Shown in pieces: positions 8,825 through 17,688 of a DNA stretch of 46,419 nucleotides. Position 1 is the first letter of the stretch, and each line of letters opens with the position of its first letter. Where the stretch lies: assembly GCA_014055495.1 (NCBI GenBank), contig WIAG01000027.1, forward strand, positions 1 to 46,419, in the 5' to 3' direction. The DNA comes from Nitrospira sp. CR1.2 (GTDB taxonomy: Bacteria > Nitrospirota > Nitrospiria > Nitrospirales > Nitrospiraceae). The translations under genes were made by a program, and so were the position numbers. The notes beneath the pieces were generated by a model, which had not been told where the DNA came from, did no database searches, and worked only from the letters and a program-made list of their open reading frames with translations.

Positions 8825-10059
8825 CAACGAACCTCATTGAGCACCCGTTCAAAGAGAGCTGCCGTGGACTGTGCCGCCAGCTCCCACGTAAATAACTTTG
8901 CCCGTTCGAGCCCAGCCAGGCTCATACGATCCCTGATCGACTCGCTGCTCAGCACGTCGCGAAGAAGCGTCACCAGCACATCCGGACGACTCGGATCAAA
9001 AAACAAGCCGACCTGCCCCACCACTTCCGGCAGAGAGCCCCGGTCGCTGGCAATCACCGGAGCTCCGCAGGCCATAGCTTCTACCGCAGGAAGCCCGAAT
9101 CCCTCTTCCAGAGAAGGCAGCACCAACGCCCGAGCGAGGTTGTAGAGCACCGCGAGTTCGCTGTCGGGCACAAACCCTGTAAACAGCACGCGGGCAGAGA
9201 GACCTCGCTGTTCGATGTCCGCCTTCAATTCCGCATAATGGGAAAAAAACACATCGCCCTTGTAATCCCCCACCAACACGAGCTTGTGATCTGCGAAACG
9301 GGGGTCTTCCATGAGCCGATGAAACGCATCGACCAGCACCCCTAAATTTTTGTGCGGGCTGATGCCCCCGACATAGATTAGAAACGGTTCCCCGGATCTC
9401 AATCCATATTTCGGTAAGACCGCTGTGGCCCCTTCCAGATTCGGCAGGCGAATGAACACATCGCTCGGGCCTTCTGTCGTCGTCTCCACTCGCGTAGCAG
9501 GAACCCGGCAATACTCGACGATCTGCTGCTTGGCATGGCTTGAAACGGTTAGAATCATGTCCGATTGCCAGAGTGCAGCCTGTTGCTTGAGCTTCCAGAA
9601 CAAGCGCGATTTCCGATTGGGGAAGACTCGCTCCGGATGGTGGTCGGCGATCATGTCATGGATGGTCACAATCACTTTGCACCGGTTCAGGATTGGGAAA
9701 TAGGAGTATACAGCCGGAAAGTAAAACAGATCGACCGGCTCCTGCGCGACCACGCGGCTCAGCGCCCATAAATCCTTGAGCGAGCGACTCCCTGAGGCAG
9801 AGGCGGCGACGGTCGGGGAGACCTCCGTCGATGCCACCACGACTGTGACCCCTGGAGGAAACTCGCTCGCTCGCGCCGTGTCCCCATCCGCAAAGAAGAT
9901 GTACTCGTGCTCCCGGTCAGTCGCGACCAGCGTCGTCAGCAATTCTCTGGTGAAACGTCCGAACCCCCGGCGATTCGACCAGCAGCAGGCATCCACGCCG
10001 ATGCGCGGTTTTCTTGTGCTCGGACCCACGCCTGACGATCCAGATGCCGCTATGCCCAT
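8824..10059 (-). CDS. Family 4 glycosyltransferase (mannosyltransferase-like)
   Basis: ATG 10059 (MGIAASGSSG) is preferred, with GGGGAG upstream; it overlaps the preceding GT2 by 10 bp. The 411-residue GT-B protein has the N-terminal GFGRFTRELL loop and IHDMIADHHPERVF. The C-domain contains YVGGISPHKNL, LPSLEEGFGLPAVEAMACG (EX7E) and ASDRGSLPEV. These features are typical of WbaZ/MtfB-like mannosyltransferases that elongate O-antigen or EPS repeats. The donor cannot be fixed from sequence alone. It lies between the four-GT2 array and a second GT4 in the same operon, with coupled starts and stops on both sides. Confidence 0.92.
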   Translation of the reverse strand: MGIAASGSSGVGPSTRKPRIGVDACCWSNRRGFGRFTRELLTTLVATDREHEYIFFADGDTARASEFPPGVTVVVASTEVSPTVAASASGSRSLKDLWALSRVVAQEPVDLFYFPAVYSYFPILNRCKVIVTIHDMIADHHPERVFPNRKSRLFWKLKQQAALWQSDMILTVSSHAKQQIVEYCRVPATRVETTTEGPSDVFIRLPNLEGATAVLPKYGLRSGEPFLIYVGGISPHKNLGVLVDAFHRLMEDPRFADHKLVLVGDYKGDVFFSHYAELKADIEQRGLSARVLFTGFVPDSELAVLYNLARALVLPSLEEGFGLPAVEAMACGAPVIASDRGSLPEVVGQVGLFFDPSRPDVLVTLLRDVLSSESIRDRMSLAGLERAKLFTWELAAQSTAALFERVLNEVR

Positions 10060-10961
10060 CGCCGCACACTCTCCCCTTCTCCACAAAGGTATCCCATAAG
10101 CTCTCCACAGGCCCAACTCGTCATAAACAGAACCAGGTACGGCATGGCGACCGTCAGCTCCCGGAGATGCCGCCGCCGGTGCAGCACCAACTGTGCAATG
10201 CGTAGCGGGAGGATCACGGGAAGAAGCGTCGAGCCGGCTGCGTAGCCAAGCCGCGTGAGGCGCGAGGCGGCAGCGACCCGTCTCCCCGCATAGTGGCGGC
10301 CATGGTGAAAGGTCTGCACGAGGACTTTACCGACTCGATAGCGCAGGGTGTGATACACCACGGCATCGGGAGCCATATAGAGGGTGCTGCCCTGCCTGCG
10401 TAGTCGCTCATGAAGGAAGGCTTCAAAAAACCCGTTACGAAACTCATCCTGGATTTCCTGTAACAATGTCCGCTTGTAAGAGACGTTGTTCCCGGACAGC
10501 GTTGCGCTCACGCCTTCTACGCAGGGAAGCATGTATTTCCCATACTCATAGAAATACACGGCCCAATCGACGGCCCGATGCGTGCCGTCTCGTTCCACAG
10601 CTCCGCCGACGATCTCTTGGGGGGCAGCATGAGCCCTTCTAATTGCGCGACACCAGGTCGGCGCCACAATGCTGTTGTCCTCAAGCAGGGCCACGATCCT
10701 CCCTGTGGCTGCCTGGATTCCCAACGTGCGCAATTCCGGCACGGTGGTACCGGGAGGTGCCTCGATCAATCGGACAAATGGAAAAGCCTCTTCGATCGAA
10801 CGACCGGCACCCTCGCAACAGTTACATGCCACAATGACATCGATCTCTCCACCGCTAACCTGGTCTTTCAATGATGTCAGGCAGGCCTCCAGACCGGCTC
10901 GCGAATGAGCGGCCGCCAGGACAACGGACAACTCTATGCCTACAGCCGGTGCGTTGTTCAT
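10050..10961 (-). CDS. Family 2 glycosyltransferase, paralog 4 of a tandem array
   Basis: This 303-residue GT2-like protein has a C-terminal hydrophobic region. Its N-terminal GT-A strand is ELSVVLAAAHSRAG, but the usual D-N-x-S-x-D-G-T nucleotide-binding motif reads CNCCEGA, losing the first Asp. The DxD position reads LLEDNSIV, keeping acidic residues. Array-specific motifs are VDWAVYFYEYGKYMLP, LSGNNVSYKR and FHHGRHYAGRR. Its ATG overlaps the stop of paralog 3 by ATGA. It probably works on a membrane-bound acceptor. Whether it is catalytically active is uncertain given the altered first motif. Confidence 0.82.
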   Translation of the reverse strand: MNNAPAVGIELSVVLAAAHSRAGLEACLTSLKDQVSGGEIDVIVACNCCEGAGRSIEEAFPFVRLIEAPPGTTVPELRTLGIQAATGRIVALLEDNSIVAPTWCRAIRRAHAAPQEIVGGAVERDGTHRAVDWAVYFYEYGKYMLPCVEGVSATLSGNNVSYKRTLLQEIQDEFRNGFFEAFLHERLRRQGSTLYMAPDAVVYHTLRYRVGKVLVQTFHHGRHYAGRRVAAASRLTRLGYAAGSTLLPVILPLRIAQLVLHRRRHLRELTVAMPYLVLFMTSWACGELMGYLCGEGESVRRWA

Positions 10962-11854
10962 TCGACCTTCAGGAGGCTGTCACCAGAGCCCAAGAGATAC
11001 CCTACAAATTCCCCCGCCGCATAGCTCACCATGAACGCCGCCTGCAACGGCAGCGACCAAACGAAAGCGCCGACATGCTGCTGTTTGTTCAGCACCTGGC
11101 GTGTCATTCTCCAGAGCATGAGCCCCGGAAGCAACGGCGAGGCGCAGCAGTACAAAAGCCTGCCCGGAAGCGACGTGCGTTTCCGACGCATGCCGGCGAA
11201 CGATCGGGAATAGTAATAGCGCTGGGCCATAAAGTACCAGAATCCAAATTCTTTCTTATGGCTGACAATGATCGAAGACGCGGAGAGAAACGTAACCCCC
11301 TTCTTGCTGAGCTCCTGATGCAGAAAGAACTCCCAGCATTCCTTCTTCACCGATTCGTCGACACGATCGAGGATCGCCTTGCGATACGACACGTTGTTTC
11401 CGGTAACACCTGACACTTCTCCGTCGGGAATGGGCGGCATGACCCCGCTATACTCGCAGAGAAACACGGCCCAATCGATCAGGCGCTCGACGCTGCCGTT
11501 GACCACCGTCCCGCCGACCACCTGGTACCCCTTGTCATGCGCCGCGAGAATCTCACGAAACCATCCGTTCTGAACAATGCAATGGTCTTCGATGATCGAG
11601 ATAATCTCCCCCGTCGCGCGTTCCATCCCGATCGCTCGCAATTCCGGAATGCCCAACCGTCTTGGGAAATGGACCAGTGTGACATCTGGAAAGTGCTTGG
11701 CAACGTGCGCGGCCGTGCCATCCTGGCAACAGCAGAGCACCAGGATCTCCACCTGAAAGTTCTTCCGTTCTCGTTCCAGGGCGATCAAACAATCATGAAT
11801 CGACGGCAGCCTATTGACGCAAGCGATAACGACAGAGATTGATCGATTACCCAT
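10958..11854 (-). CDS. Family 2 glycosyltransferase, paralog 3 of a tandem array
   Basis: The product is 298 residues and starts MGNRSISVVIACVNR. The nucleotide-binding loop has become VLCCCQDGTA, with the conserved Asp-Asn pair replaced by cysteines. The metal-site region is SIIEDHCIV, which keeps Glu-Asp. It shares the array motifs IDWAVFLCEYSG, VTGNNVSYRK and YYSRSFAGMRR with its neighbours. One or two C-terminal hydrophobic segments suggest membrane association. It lies 29 bp downstream of paralog 2 and is coupled to paralog 4 by ATGA. Divergence from its neighbours is high, so the duplications are old and probably correspond to different sugar linkages. Confidence 0.82.
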   Translation of the reverse strand: MGNRSISVVIACVNRLPSIHDCLIALERERKNFQVEILVLCCCQDGTAAHVAKHFPDVTLVHFPRRLGIPELRAIGMERATGEIISIIEDHCIVQNGWFREILAAHDKGYQVVGGTVVNGSVERLIDWAVFLCEYSGVMPPIPDGEVSGVTGNNVSYRKAILDRVDESVKKECWEFFLHQELSKKGVTFLSASSIIVSHKKEFGFWYFMAQRYYYSRSFAGMRRKRTSLPGRLLYCCASPLLPGLMLWRMTRQVLNKQQHVGAFVWSLPLQAAFMVSYAAGEFVGYLLGSGDSLLKVE

Positions 11855-11883
11855 GGTTCGCCGCTACTCCGGTGGTGATGATG

Positions 11884-12798
11884 TTATTGAATGAACTCAC
11901 AACTCCGTCCTGGCCCTGCCAGATACCCGCAGAACTCACCCCACGACCAACTGACGACTGCCAAGATCGAAACGGGCAATGAACACATAAACTGCGGAAG
12001 ATAGCGTCGCTTCTGCATGATCGGCCCAGCAATCCTCCTCATGAACAGAACAGGCAATAGCGGAGTCCCGAGCGCATACAGGACGCGTATGACCGGCGGC
12101 ACCTGCGTAATCCTCATACCGGCGAAACAGCGGCCGTGATGATATCGTCTGACCAGAAATGGGAGCAGCCGATAGGACTTCCTATCATAGACCACCATAG
12201 AAGGCACCGACCGAAGCTGAACCCCTTCCTGCTGTAGCGCCCGACACCAATAGGTCTTCCAGAACCTCTGCTCGACGAATTGTGTTCCCTTGTCTAACGC
12301 CGCTCGCTTGAACGCAATGTTATTGCCAGGAAGTTCTGAAACATCCCCCCCTGTGAGAGGCAACATGAACTGCCCATACTCGCAAAAGTAGGCAGCCCAA
12401 TCGACCAGACTTCGCTGGGGCATCGGGTCAACCGCACCACCGACGATCAGATCCGACGACTCGTGAGCAGCCTGGGTGGACAAGACCCACCGTCTATCCG
12501 GGACGGAGCAGGCATCAGTGACGGCGATAATCGCGCCACGAGACTGTCTGATCCCGGCGCCCCAGAGGGCGGGAAGTGGAGTCCCCCGTGGAAATCGAAG
12601 CGTCAGCACTCCCTCGTCCTGAACTATTGATTGGTTTGCTGCCTCATCGCCAGAACTATCCACGACAATGATTTCGAGACCGTCCGCCCCTTCCTGGCCG
12701 CGGAGAGACGAGAGGACAAGCTCGAGATCTAGCCGGGAATGTGTACAGGCCACAATGACAGAGAGTCGAGGGTTTTTCAGGGACTCCTGGCCGATCAT
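11884..12798 (-). CDS. Family 2 glycosyltransferase, paralog 2 of a tandem array
   Basis: The true start is ATG 12798 (MIGQESLKNPRLSVIVACTH), which overlaps the stop of paralog 1 as ATGA. The frame extends another 81 codons upstream, but that extension is antisense-like composition inside the neighbour. The product is 304 residues. The nucleotide-binding motif VVDSSGDEA is retained, while the DxD region reads VTDACSVP, with only one acidic residue. Shared array motifs are VDWAAYFCEYGQFMLP, LPGNNIAFKR and YHHGRCFAGMR. C-terminal hydrophobic segments follow the GT-A core. The substrate is unknown. Confidence 0.83.
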   Translation of the reverse strand: MIGQESLKNPRLSVIVACTHSRLDLELVLSSLRGQEGADGLEIIVVDSSGDEAANQSIVQDEGVLTLRFPRGTPLPALWGAGIRQSRGAIIAVTDACSVPDRRWVLSTQAAHESSDLIVGGAVDPMPQRSLVDWAAYFCEYGQFMLPLTGGDVSELPGNNIAFKRAALDKGTQFVEQRFWKTYWCRALQQEGVQLRSVPSMVVYDRKSYRLLPFLVRRYHHGRCFAGMRITQVPPVIRVLYALGTPLLPVLFMRRIAGPIMQKRRYLPQFMCSLPVSILAVVSWSWGEFCGYLAGPGRSCEFIQ

Positions 12799-13709
12799 GC
12801 CTGATGGCCTGTGGGCGCCAGGTACCCTATAACTTGACCGGTCGTCCAACTCGCAAGGAACAGCAGAAGTACGGGTGTCGCAAGAAGCAAGTGCGTGATG
12901 TGCTGCCGCCTGCGAAATACTTGGCAAGCGATTCGTGTCAGCATGAGGAACGGGACGAGTGGTGCCGCGACAATGTGGGCCAGTCGGACTGCGGTGGACA
13001 GTCGCATGGCACGGGATGAACCGAATTGCCGGCCATGCCAAAATCGCTGTCGCATGAACTTAATGAACGTAAACGATCGTAGATGGCGTACGCCAATCCG
13101 TGGCGTCATGAACAATTGATAGCCCTCCGCCGTAAGCTTGGCATGGATGTCGGGCTCCCAAAATCCTCGGGCGCGCACATCCGTACAACTATCCAACGCC
13201 CATCGTTTATAGGACGCATTATCCGCAGGAATGTCGCGAATGACATAGGGAGCAAAGGGTCTCATGTACCTCGCATACCGGCACAGGTAAACCGCCCAAT
13301 CGGTGATACTTGCCGACGCATCGTTCTCAATGGCTCCTCCGATTCCGACATAGGCGCTGCCATGGTGCGCTGCGAGGACTTCCTTCATCCAATCGTCATC
13401 GGGGACACAATGAGCTGTGGTCAGGGCTACGATAGAACCCCGGCTCGCTCTGATGCCGGCTTCCCATAACTCAGGAATCCACTGCTCAGGGGAAGTACAC
13501 ATGAGCGCTACGTCGGGAAACTGCGCCGCGACAATGGCGGCTGTTCCATCCGTCGAATTATCCACCACAATGATTTCTGCGCGGCACCCGTTGCGTTGCT
13601 TCTGCAACGCACCAAGACATGCAGCCACACTGGTCCTGGCATTATGAGACCCTATCACGACCGAAAGTTCAGGAAGATCCTGTGCGCTCGCACCCGGCGA
13701 TGTGGCCAT
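12795..13709 (-). CDS. Family 2 glycosyltransferase, paralog 1 of a tandem array
   Basis: The 304-residue protein opens the four-paralog array. It keeps the GT-A nucleotide-binding motif VVDNSTDGT, but the expected DxD position reads LTTAHCVP, with no acidic residue there; DDDW follows four residues later. Array motifs appear as TDWAVYLCRYARYMRP, IPADNASYKR and FWHGRQFGSSR. A hydrophobic C-terminus suggests a membrane location. The start overlaps the TAA of the upstream Gfo/Idh gene (TAATG), and its stop overlaps the start of paralog 2. The Asp-rich segment after the lost DxD could substitute for metal binding, or the enzyme may be metal-independent or inactive. Confidence 0.83.
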   Translation of the reverse strand: MATSPGASAQDLPELSVVIGSHNARTSVAACLGALQKQRNGCRAEIIVVDNSTDGTAAIVAAQFPDVALMCTSPEQWIPELWEAGIRASRGSIVALTTAHCVPDDDWMKEVLAAHHGSAYVGIGGAIENDASASITDWAVYLCRYARYMRPFAPYVIRDIPADNASYKRWALDSCTDVRARGFWEPDIHAKLTAEGYQLFMTPRIGVRHLRSFTFIKFMRQRFWHGRQFGSSRAMRLSTAVRLAHIVAAPLVPFLMLTRIACQVFRRRQHITHLLLATPVLLLFLASWTTGQVIGYLAPTGHQA

Positions 13710-14764
13710 TATGAATGACTCACGGCTGTGTAACCGTCACGGCTCATACCCTCCACCAGGATGTCTCGAACCCGAGCGATATTCAGCATCGCCTCAGTGG
13801 TAAAGGGGGCGCACTGCCCGGTCCGTATGGCTGCATAAAATTCGGCAACCAGCCGCGTGAGGCCAGGATAGGCTCGCTCCCTGGAGAGGGCCCTCTTGGC
13901 CAGGTTGATCGATGCCGCAGCCAATCTCCTGGCAGCCAAATCAAAAGGCCGCAGAATTTTTCTTTCTTTCGACACAGCCCCCGGCTCGATGAACGCATAC
14001 CCATGAAAGAGGTCGAGATGAATGGTTCCAGCGGCGCCAAAGATCTTCAACGTACATTGGGTGGGACGAGCCTGAAGACTGATCATCACAGACACCGTCA
14101 CGCCGCTCACTTCTGCCATCGCTCGAAATTCTCCCACGCGCGGACGGAGACGCATCCAGGTGTCCGGAACCATTCCGCCCGGGAGAAAGACCTGTGCAAG
14201 GGAAAGCGGATGGGGCAGAATCTCGGCGACGACGGAGTCGAGTTCGCTCTCCTGGCGTCCCACGCCCCCTGCCGTGCAAAAGATTGCTTCCAGGTGCAGC
14301 ACATGCCCGATGCGATCAAGGAGCCGCCGAGCCTTCATCACACCCTGCTGAAACACAAATTGATGGACCGGGCAAATAAGAACCCCACGGCGAGCCGCCA
14401 GCTGGATTAACCGTTGTGTTCCTTCGGCATCAGGCGTCGCAGGCTTTTCGATCAGCACGTGTTTGCCGGCTTCAAGCGCAGTCCCGGCGATCTGTTCATG
14501 CGTGGCAATCGGGGTGCAGATGTGGACAAGATCGCAGGAGGTCCGGCTCAATAGTTCCTCGATATCGACACAGGCCTCGACGCCTTGAAACGTCCTCGCC
14601 AGCCGGCTGGCGGCTTCGAGATTGCAATCAGCAATGGCAACGAGATTTCCCTGTGCCTTCCTGGCCTCATAAGCATGCCACTGTCCCATAAGACCAGCAC
14701 CGACGATCCCGACCCGAAGCCGTCTGTTCTCTATGGCAAGACTTTCGATCGGTCCAGTTGCCAT
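13709..14764 (-). CDS. Gfo/Idh/MocA-family NAD(P)-dependent oxidoreductase
   Basis: ATG 14764 (MATGPIESLAIENRRLRV) has AGGT five bases upstream and is preferred to earlier in-frame ATGs. The N-terminal Rossmann motif is VGIVGAGLMGQWHA, and the family active-site Lys sits in LIEKPATPDAEG. PVHQFVFQQG and the PHPLSLAQVF segment line the substrate pocket in the second domain. Relatives oxidise or reduce nucleotide sugars, for example at C3 or C4, or interconvert free sugars. In a surface-glycan locus a UDP-sugar substrate is likely. It lies 40 bp downstream of another Gfo/Idh gene and is coupled to GT2 paralog 1. Confidence 0.9.
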   Translation of the reverse strand: MATGPIESLAIENRRLRVGIVGAGLMGQWHAYEARKAQGNLVAIADCNLEAASRLARTFQGVEACVDIEELLSRTSCDLVHICTPIATHEQIAGTALEAGKHVLIEKPATPDAEGTQRLIQLAARRGVLICPVHQFVFQQGVMKARRLLDRIGHVLHLEAIFCTAGGVGRQESELDSVVAEILPHPLSLAQVFLPGGMVPDTWMRLRPRVGEFRAMAEVSGVTVSVMISLQARPTQCTLKIFGAAGTIHLDLFHGYAFIEPGAVSKERKILRPFDLAARRLAAASINLAKRALSRERAYPGLTRLVAEFYAAIRTGQCAPFTTEAMLNIARVRDILVEGMSRDGYTAVSHS

Positions 14765-14804
14765 AATTACCTGAGCACGCAACATTGCCAAGAAACGGCG
14801 TCCC

Positions 14805-15908
14805 TCACGAAAGGTCCTTTCGCGTGGCAGCTCCGGATAGATAGGGTGCAATGGCGACGACCTTCCTTGACTCCGCCGCATCATAGGCAGCCAAAGTCAA
14901 AGCAAGGGTCGCCTTGTGATCTTCCGCTGTCCCGGACGGAACACGGCCATCCTCAATCGCCGAAAGAAAATTGCCAAAATGGACGGCGGTCGCGGAGGCA
15001 AATGGATTCATGCCATCTGTTCCTATCACCGTCGCCCGCTCAGCCTGTTGCAACACCGCTTGTCCACCTTTCACGACATGCAGTCCCATGAACGGTTTTC
15101 GCTGACGCGTGTGAAGCCCGACCTCAAACCGCAGCTCCCCTCCTATTGACGTGTGAACGGCGGCATGCTCCCCGTCGAGTCTCATCTCCAAGTAGCGTTC
15201 AGGCCCCTTGCTCACACGATCCAAGAGAATGGATGCCGCCCGTCCATCCGGAAATTCCATCGCGATGATATTGAGCGATTCGGTGTTGGATGCACGAATT
15301 GGTCGTGGCATGTGCGCCCAAAGCGTGGACGGCGTCGCATCGAAAAAGTGTCGGATCAGCTCGAAGACGTGCACGCCGAACTCGAAACACAATCTACGCT
15401 GCATGTTCGCGCGCCACCCCCCTTCCGTATCGGCCGTCGGCCGAAAGGTTTGCCAGGCATGCAAGAAGAGCAGCCGCCCAAACTCCGGAGAGCCGATCTG
15501 TTTCTTGGCGGCCGTATATATGTTCATATTCGGGAATTGACTGTTGACCACGACCGACCGCATGCATCGCGACGATGCGAGAATAATCTCGTCGGCATGC
15601 GCCAAACTTTCCGCCAGTGGCTTCTCGCAGAAGACATGACAGTCACGCTCAAGCGCATCGAGGCATTGCTGGTGATGCAAAAACGGCGGAGTACAAATAC
15701 TCACAACATCGGGCTTCGCCTTGTCAAGCATCTCCTCGTGGCTGTCGTAGATCCTTTTGAAAAGACCGGTCTTTTCCATCGCCGCCCTCGTCGCAAGATC
15801 CACATCACAACCGGCGACGAGAGTCACGCGACCCTTGAGCCGGCGATAGGCCGGGAGATGAATATTTCTCGTGACCGCTCCCAACCCGATGACGGCAAGA
15901 CGAATCAT
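14805..15908 (-). CDS. Gfo/Idh/MocA-family NAD(P)-dependent oxidoreductase
   Basis: The protein is 367 residues. The Rossmann loop is VIGLGAVTRNIHLP, the strand-2 acidic end is GCDVDLA, and the catalytic-Lys motif is FCEKPLAES. A second-domain histidine pair occurs in EFGVHVFELIRHFF. The ATG overlaps the stop of the upstream GH30-like gene (ATGA), so hydrolase and dehydrogenase are translated together. The reaction is probably hydride transfer on a sugar or sugar nucleotide. Three Gfo/Idh genes occur in this island (this one, 13709-14764 and 23050-24105), suggesting several dedicated steps of precursor synthesis. Confidence 0.9.
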   Translation of the reverse strand: MIRLAVIGLGAVTRNIHLPAYRRLKGRVTLVAGCDVDLATRAAMEKTGLFKRIYDSHEEMLDKAKPDVVSICTPPFLHHQQCLDALERDCHVFCEKPLAESLAHADEIILASSRCMRSVVVNSQFPNMNIYTAAKKQIGSPEFGRLLFLHAWQTFRPTADTEGGWRANMQRRLCFEFGVHVFELIRHFFDATPSTLWAHMPRPIRASNTESLNIIAMEFPDGRAASILLDRVSKGPERYLEMRLDGEHAAVHTSIGGELRFEVGLHTRQRKPFMGLHVVKGGQAVLQQAERATVIGTDGMNPFASATAVHFGNFLSAIEDGRVPSGTAEDHKATLALTLAAYDAAESRKVVAIAPYLSGAATRKDLS

Positions 15909-17353
15909 TGTGCGCTCTTCTTTATGCCGACACCGGAGAGGGTACCGGCCGAATCAATTGATCCACCGCGATATGTGGTGACGCTCTGTGCAGGCAGTGC
16001 GACATTGAAGGTGGATGTATCCGATGCGATCGGTTCTAATTCGCTCCAGAATTCCCGGACGGTGGTCCGGATCGCCGAGAAATGAAGCGGCGCCACGGCG
16101 TCTGTGACCGTCACATTTACGCGGCGGTCCTCCTGACCGGCATTGATCGCCACGATCACCGACTGTGCCCCTGACTTGTATGCCGTCACCAACAGATCTT
16201 GGCTCGATGAATGCGTTTCGACTCGAACCTGTCCCGGACGCACGAATTTCGAGAACTGCCCTGTCAAATAGTAGAGCGGTCCGACATGGTGTTGCACGTA
16301 TTTCCCGTCTAAAAACTCGATGCTCAGGATTGTGTGGTTCCTTTCCCAAGCTCCGAAGAATCCCCACATATAATCCACAGCGCTGACATCGTACGTTGCC
16401 ACGAGCTTATGGATGATTTTCATCCACTCCATGGCACCGGAAAAAGTCATGTCGTTGGGAACGCTAAACTCCGTCATCCAGATGGGGATTCCGTATTCGG
16501 CCGCGAGATTCCGCATGTGCGCAAGGTCGTGCGCGAGTTCGGTCTCCTTGGTATCGTACAAGTGGTAGGCCAGCGCGCCCACGTATCGGCGGGCTTTGGA
16601 GTCACGAAGCACGACGGACGCTCGTTTGTAGGCTTCGGCGGGATTCAGATCGTCCGGAATGACCAACATGGTTCGAAACCCTTCCTGCCGCATTCTGGCC
16701 CCCAACCGCTTCACAACCGTTCTCATCCATTCAGCCGACCAAATCCCGCTGCGCTTATACCCAGGTTCATTGATGATCGAGAAATACGGTAATTCCACTC
16801 CTCTATCGCGCCACCTCAGCATGATCGCCAAGGCCCATTCGACGTACTCATCGGGATTGTCCTCCGTCATCCACGCCTCAAGCGTAACTGGTGAAACAAA
16901 GAATGTCGTCATCCCTTTTGCTCGAGCTTGCTCCACGAGGCTAATATGTGCATCGGTCCGTTTCCATTCAAAATGGAATTTTGTCCAGTCAAAGGCCGCC
17001 GGATCCACATTGTCGTTGATCGGTTCCACCCCTCCGTCCAACACCGGTCGCATGCGCGTGAGGCCTAAATCTGTGTACAGGAGAGTCAGGACATTCTCCT
17101 GTGCCGCAGCGGGCACCGAAGTGGAGCCCGCATTACTTACATGCGGATCGTCCCACACTCGACTTGATGCTCCAAATCCCTCCATCGTCTGACGAGGCTC
17201 CTGAGGGAAGATCGTCACTTCGACCATTGTTGGCATGCTATCGCGCCCGAGGTTGACCGACGCACAGGCCGGCATCGCCACGAGCAAGACACCATTCAGC
17301 AGGACGACAGAAATCTTTTTCGCGACTTCTTGGAAGCGGTTATTACTGTTCAA
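15905..17353 (-). CDS. Exported GH30-like (clan GH-A) glycoside hydrolase
   Basis: TTG 17353 is preferred because GGAGA lies upstream at usual spacing; the frame runs on to 17401 through a less likely ATG. The product has an N-terminal signal (KKISVVLLNGVLLVAMPACA) that could be a lipoprotein signal, although the lipobox is weak. The mature part opens with QTMEGFGASSRVW, the classic GH30 start. It contains the acid/base Glu in IINEPGY (residue ~196) and the nucleophile Glu in WMTEFSVP (~295). A beta-rich C-terminal domain (residues ~390-482) follows. It probably cleaves the exported polysaccharide in the periplasm or at the surface. The exact linkage (xylan, galactan or glucan type) is not predictable. 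Confidence 0.82.
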   Translation of the reverse strand: MNSNNRFQEVAKKISVVLLNGVLLVAMPACASVNLGRDSMPTMVEVTIFPQEPRQTMEGFGASSRVWDDPHVSNAGSTSVPAAAQENVLTLLYTDLGLTRMRPVLDGGVEPINDNVDPAAFDWTKFHFEWKRTDAHISLVEQARAKGMTTFFVSPVTLEAWMTEDNPDEYVEWALAIMLRWRDRGVELPYFSIINEPGYKRSGIWSAEWMRTVVKRLGARMRQEGFRTMLVIPDDLNPAEAYKRASVVLRDSKARRYVGALAYHLYDTKETELAHDLAHMRNLAAEYGIPIWMTEFSVPNDMTFSGAMEWMKIIHKLVATYDVSAVDYMWGFFGAWERNHTILSIEFLDGKYVQHHVGPLYYLTGQFSKFVRPGQVRVETHSSSQDLLVTAYKSGAQSVIVAINAGQEDRRVNVTVTDAVAPLHFSAIRTTVREFWSELEPIASDTSTFNVALPAQSVTTYRGGSIDSAGTLSGVGIKKSAQ

Positions 17354-17688
17354 GCGAAATTCTCCTGGCGTGCAGCTCAGCATCGACCATCCGATGGACA
17401 CAGATGATCGTAGGCGTTATTTGTTGGTGACCATTCGACCCCGTGGATGCCTGGGTCATAGTTCAAGACCCCATTATGTCGATTACGCCGCCAGATTTTG
17501 TGACAACTAACCTACTCGTCGCTGACTCACGAATGGCATATTCATCAACTATGGGGATATGTCCTGCGGAACTCCGGCAGCAGGGTCAGGCGTGCAGCGT
17601 CCACGATGCTCCCCAACCGAATGACCGCAAGCCAAACCATCAGAACCCTCCACTGGAAATTGAGAATGCTGCATTCGCTCCCCGCGAG
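17354..17688. other. Intergenic region between Wzx and the GH30-led operon
   Basis: About 330 bases separate the flippase stop from the hydrolase start. Both genes are on the minus strand, so this stretch should hold the 3' end of one transcript and the promoter of the next. Plus-strand open frames here have no homology-like features. No strong palindrome with a T-run and no clear -35/-10 pair could be singled out by eye. Confidence 0.4.

Noticed and set aside
8000-9145. Plus-strand ORF of 381 residues
   Set aside because: It is antisense to two well-supported GT4 genes.
12799-13041. 81-codon upstream extension of GT2 paralog 2
   Set aside because: It overlaps paralog 1 in another frame; the ATG at 12798 overlaps that gene's stop as ATGA, which is the better start.
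15153-16085. Plus-strand ORF of 310 residues
   Set aside because: It is antisense to the Gfo/Idh and GH30-like genes and has no motifs.
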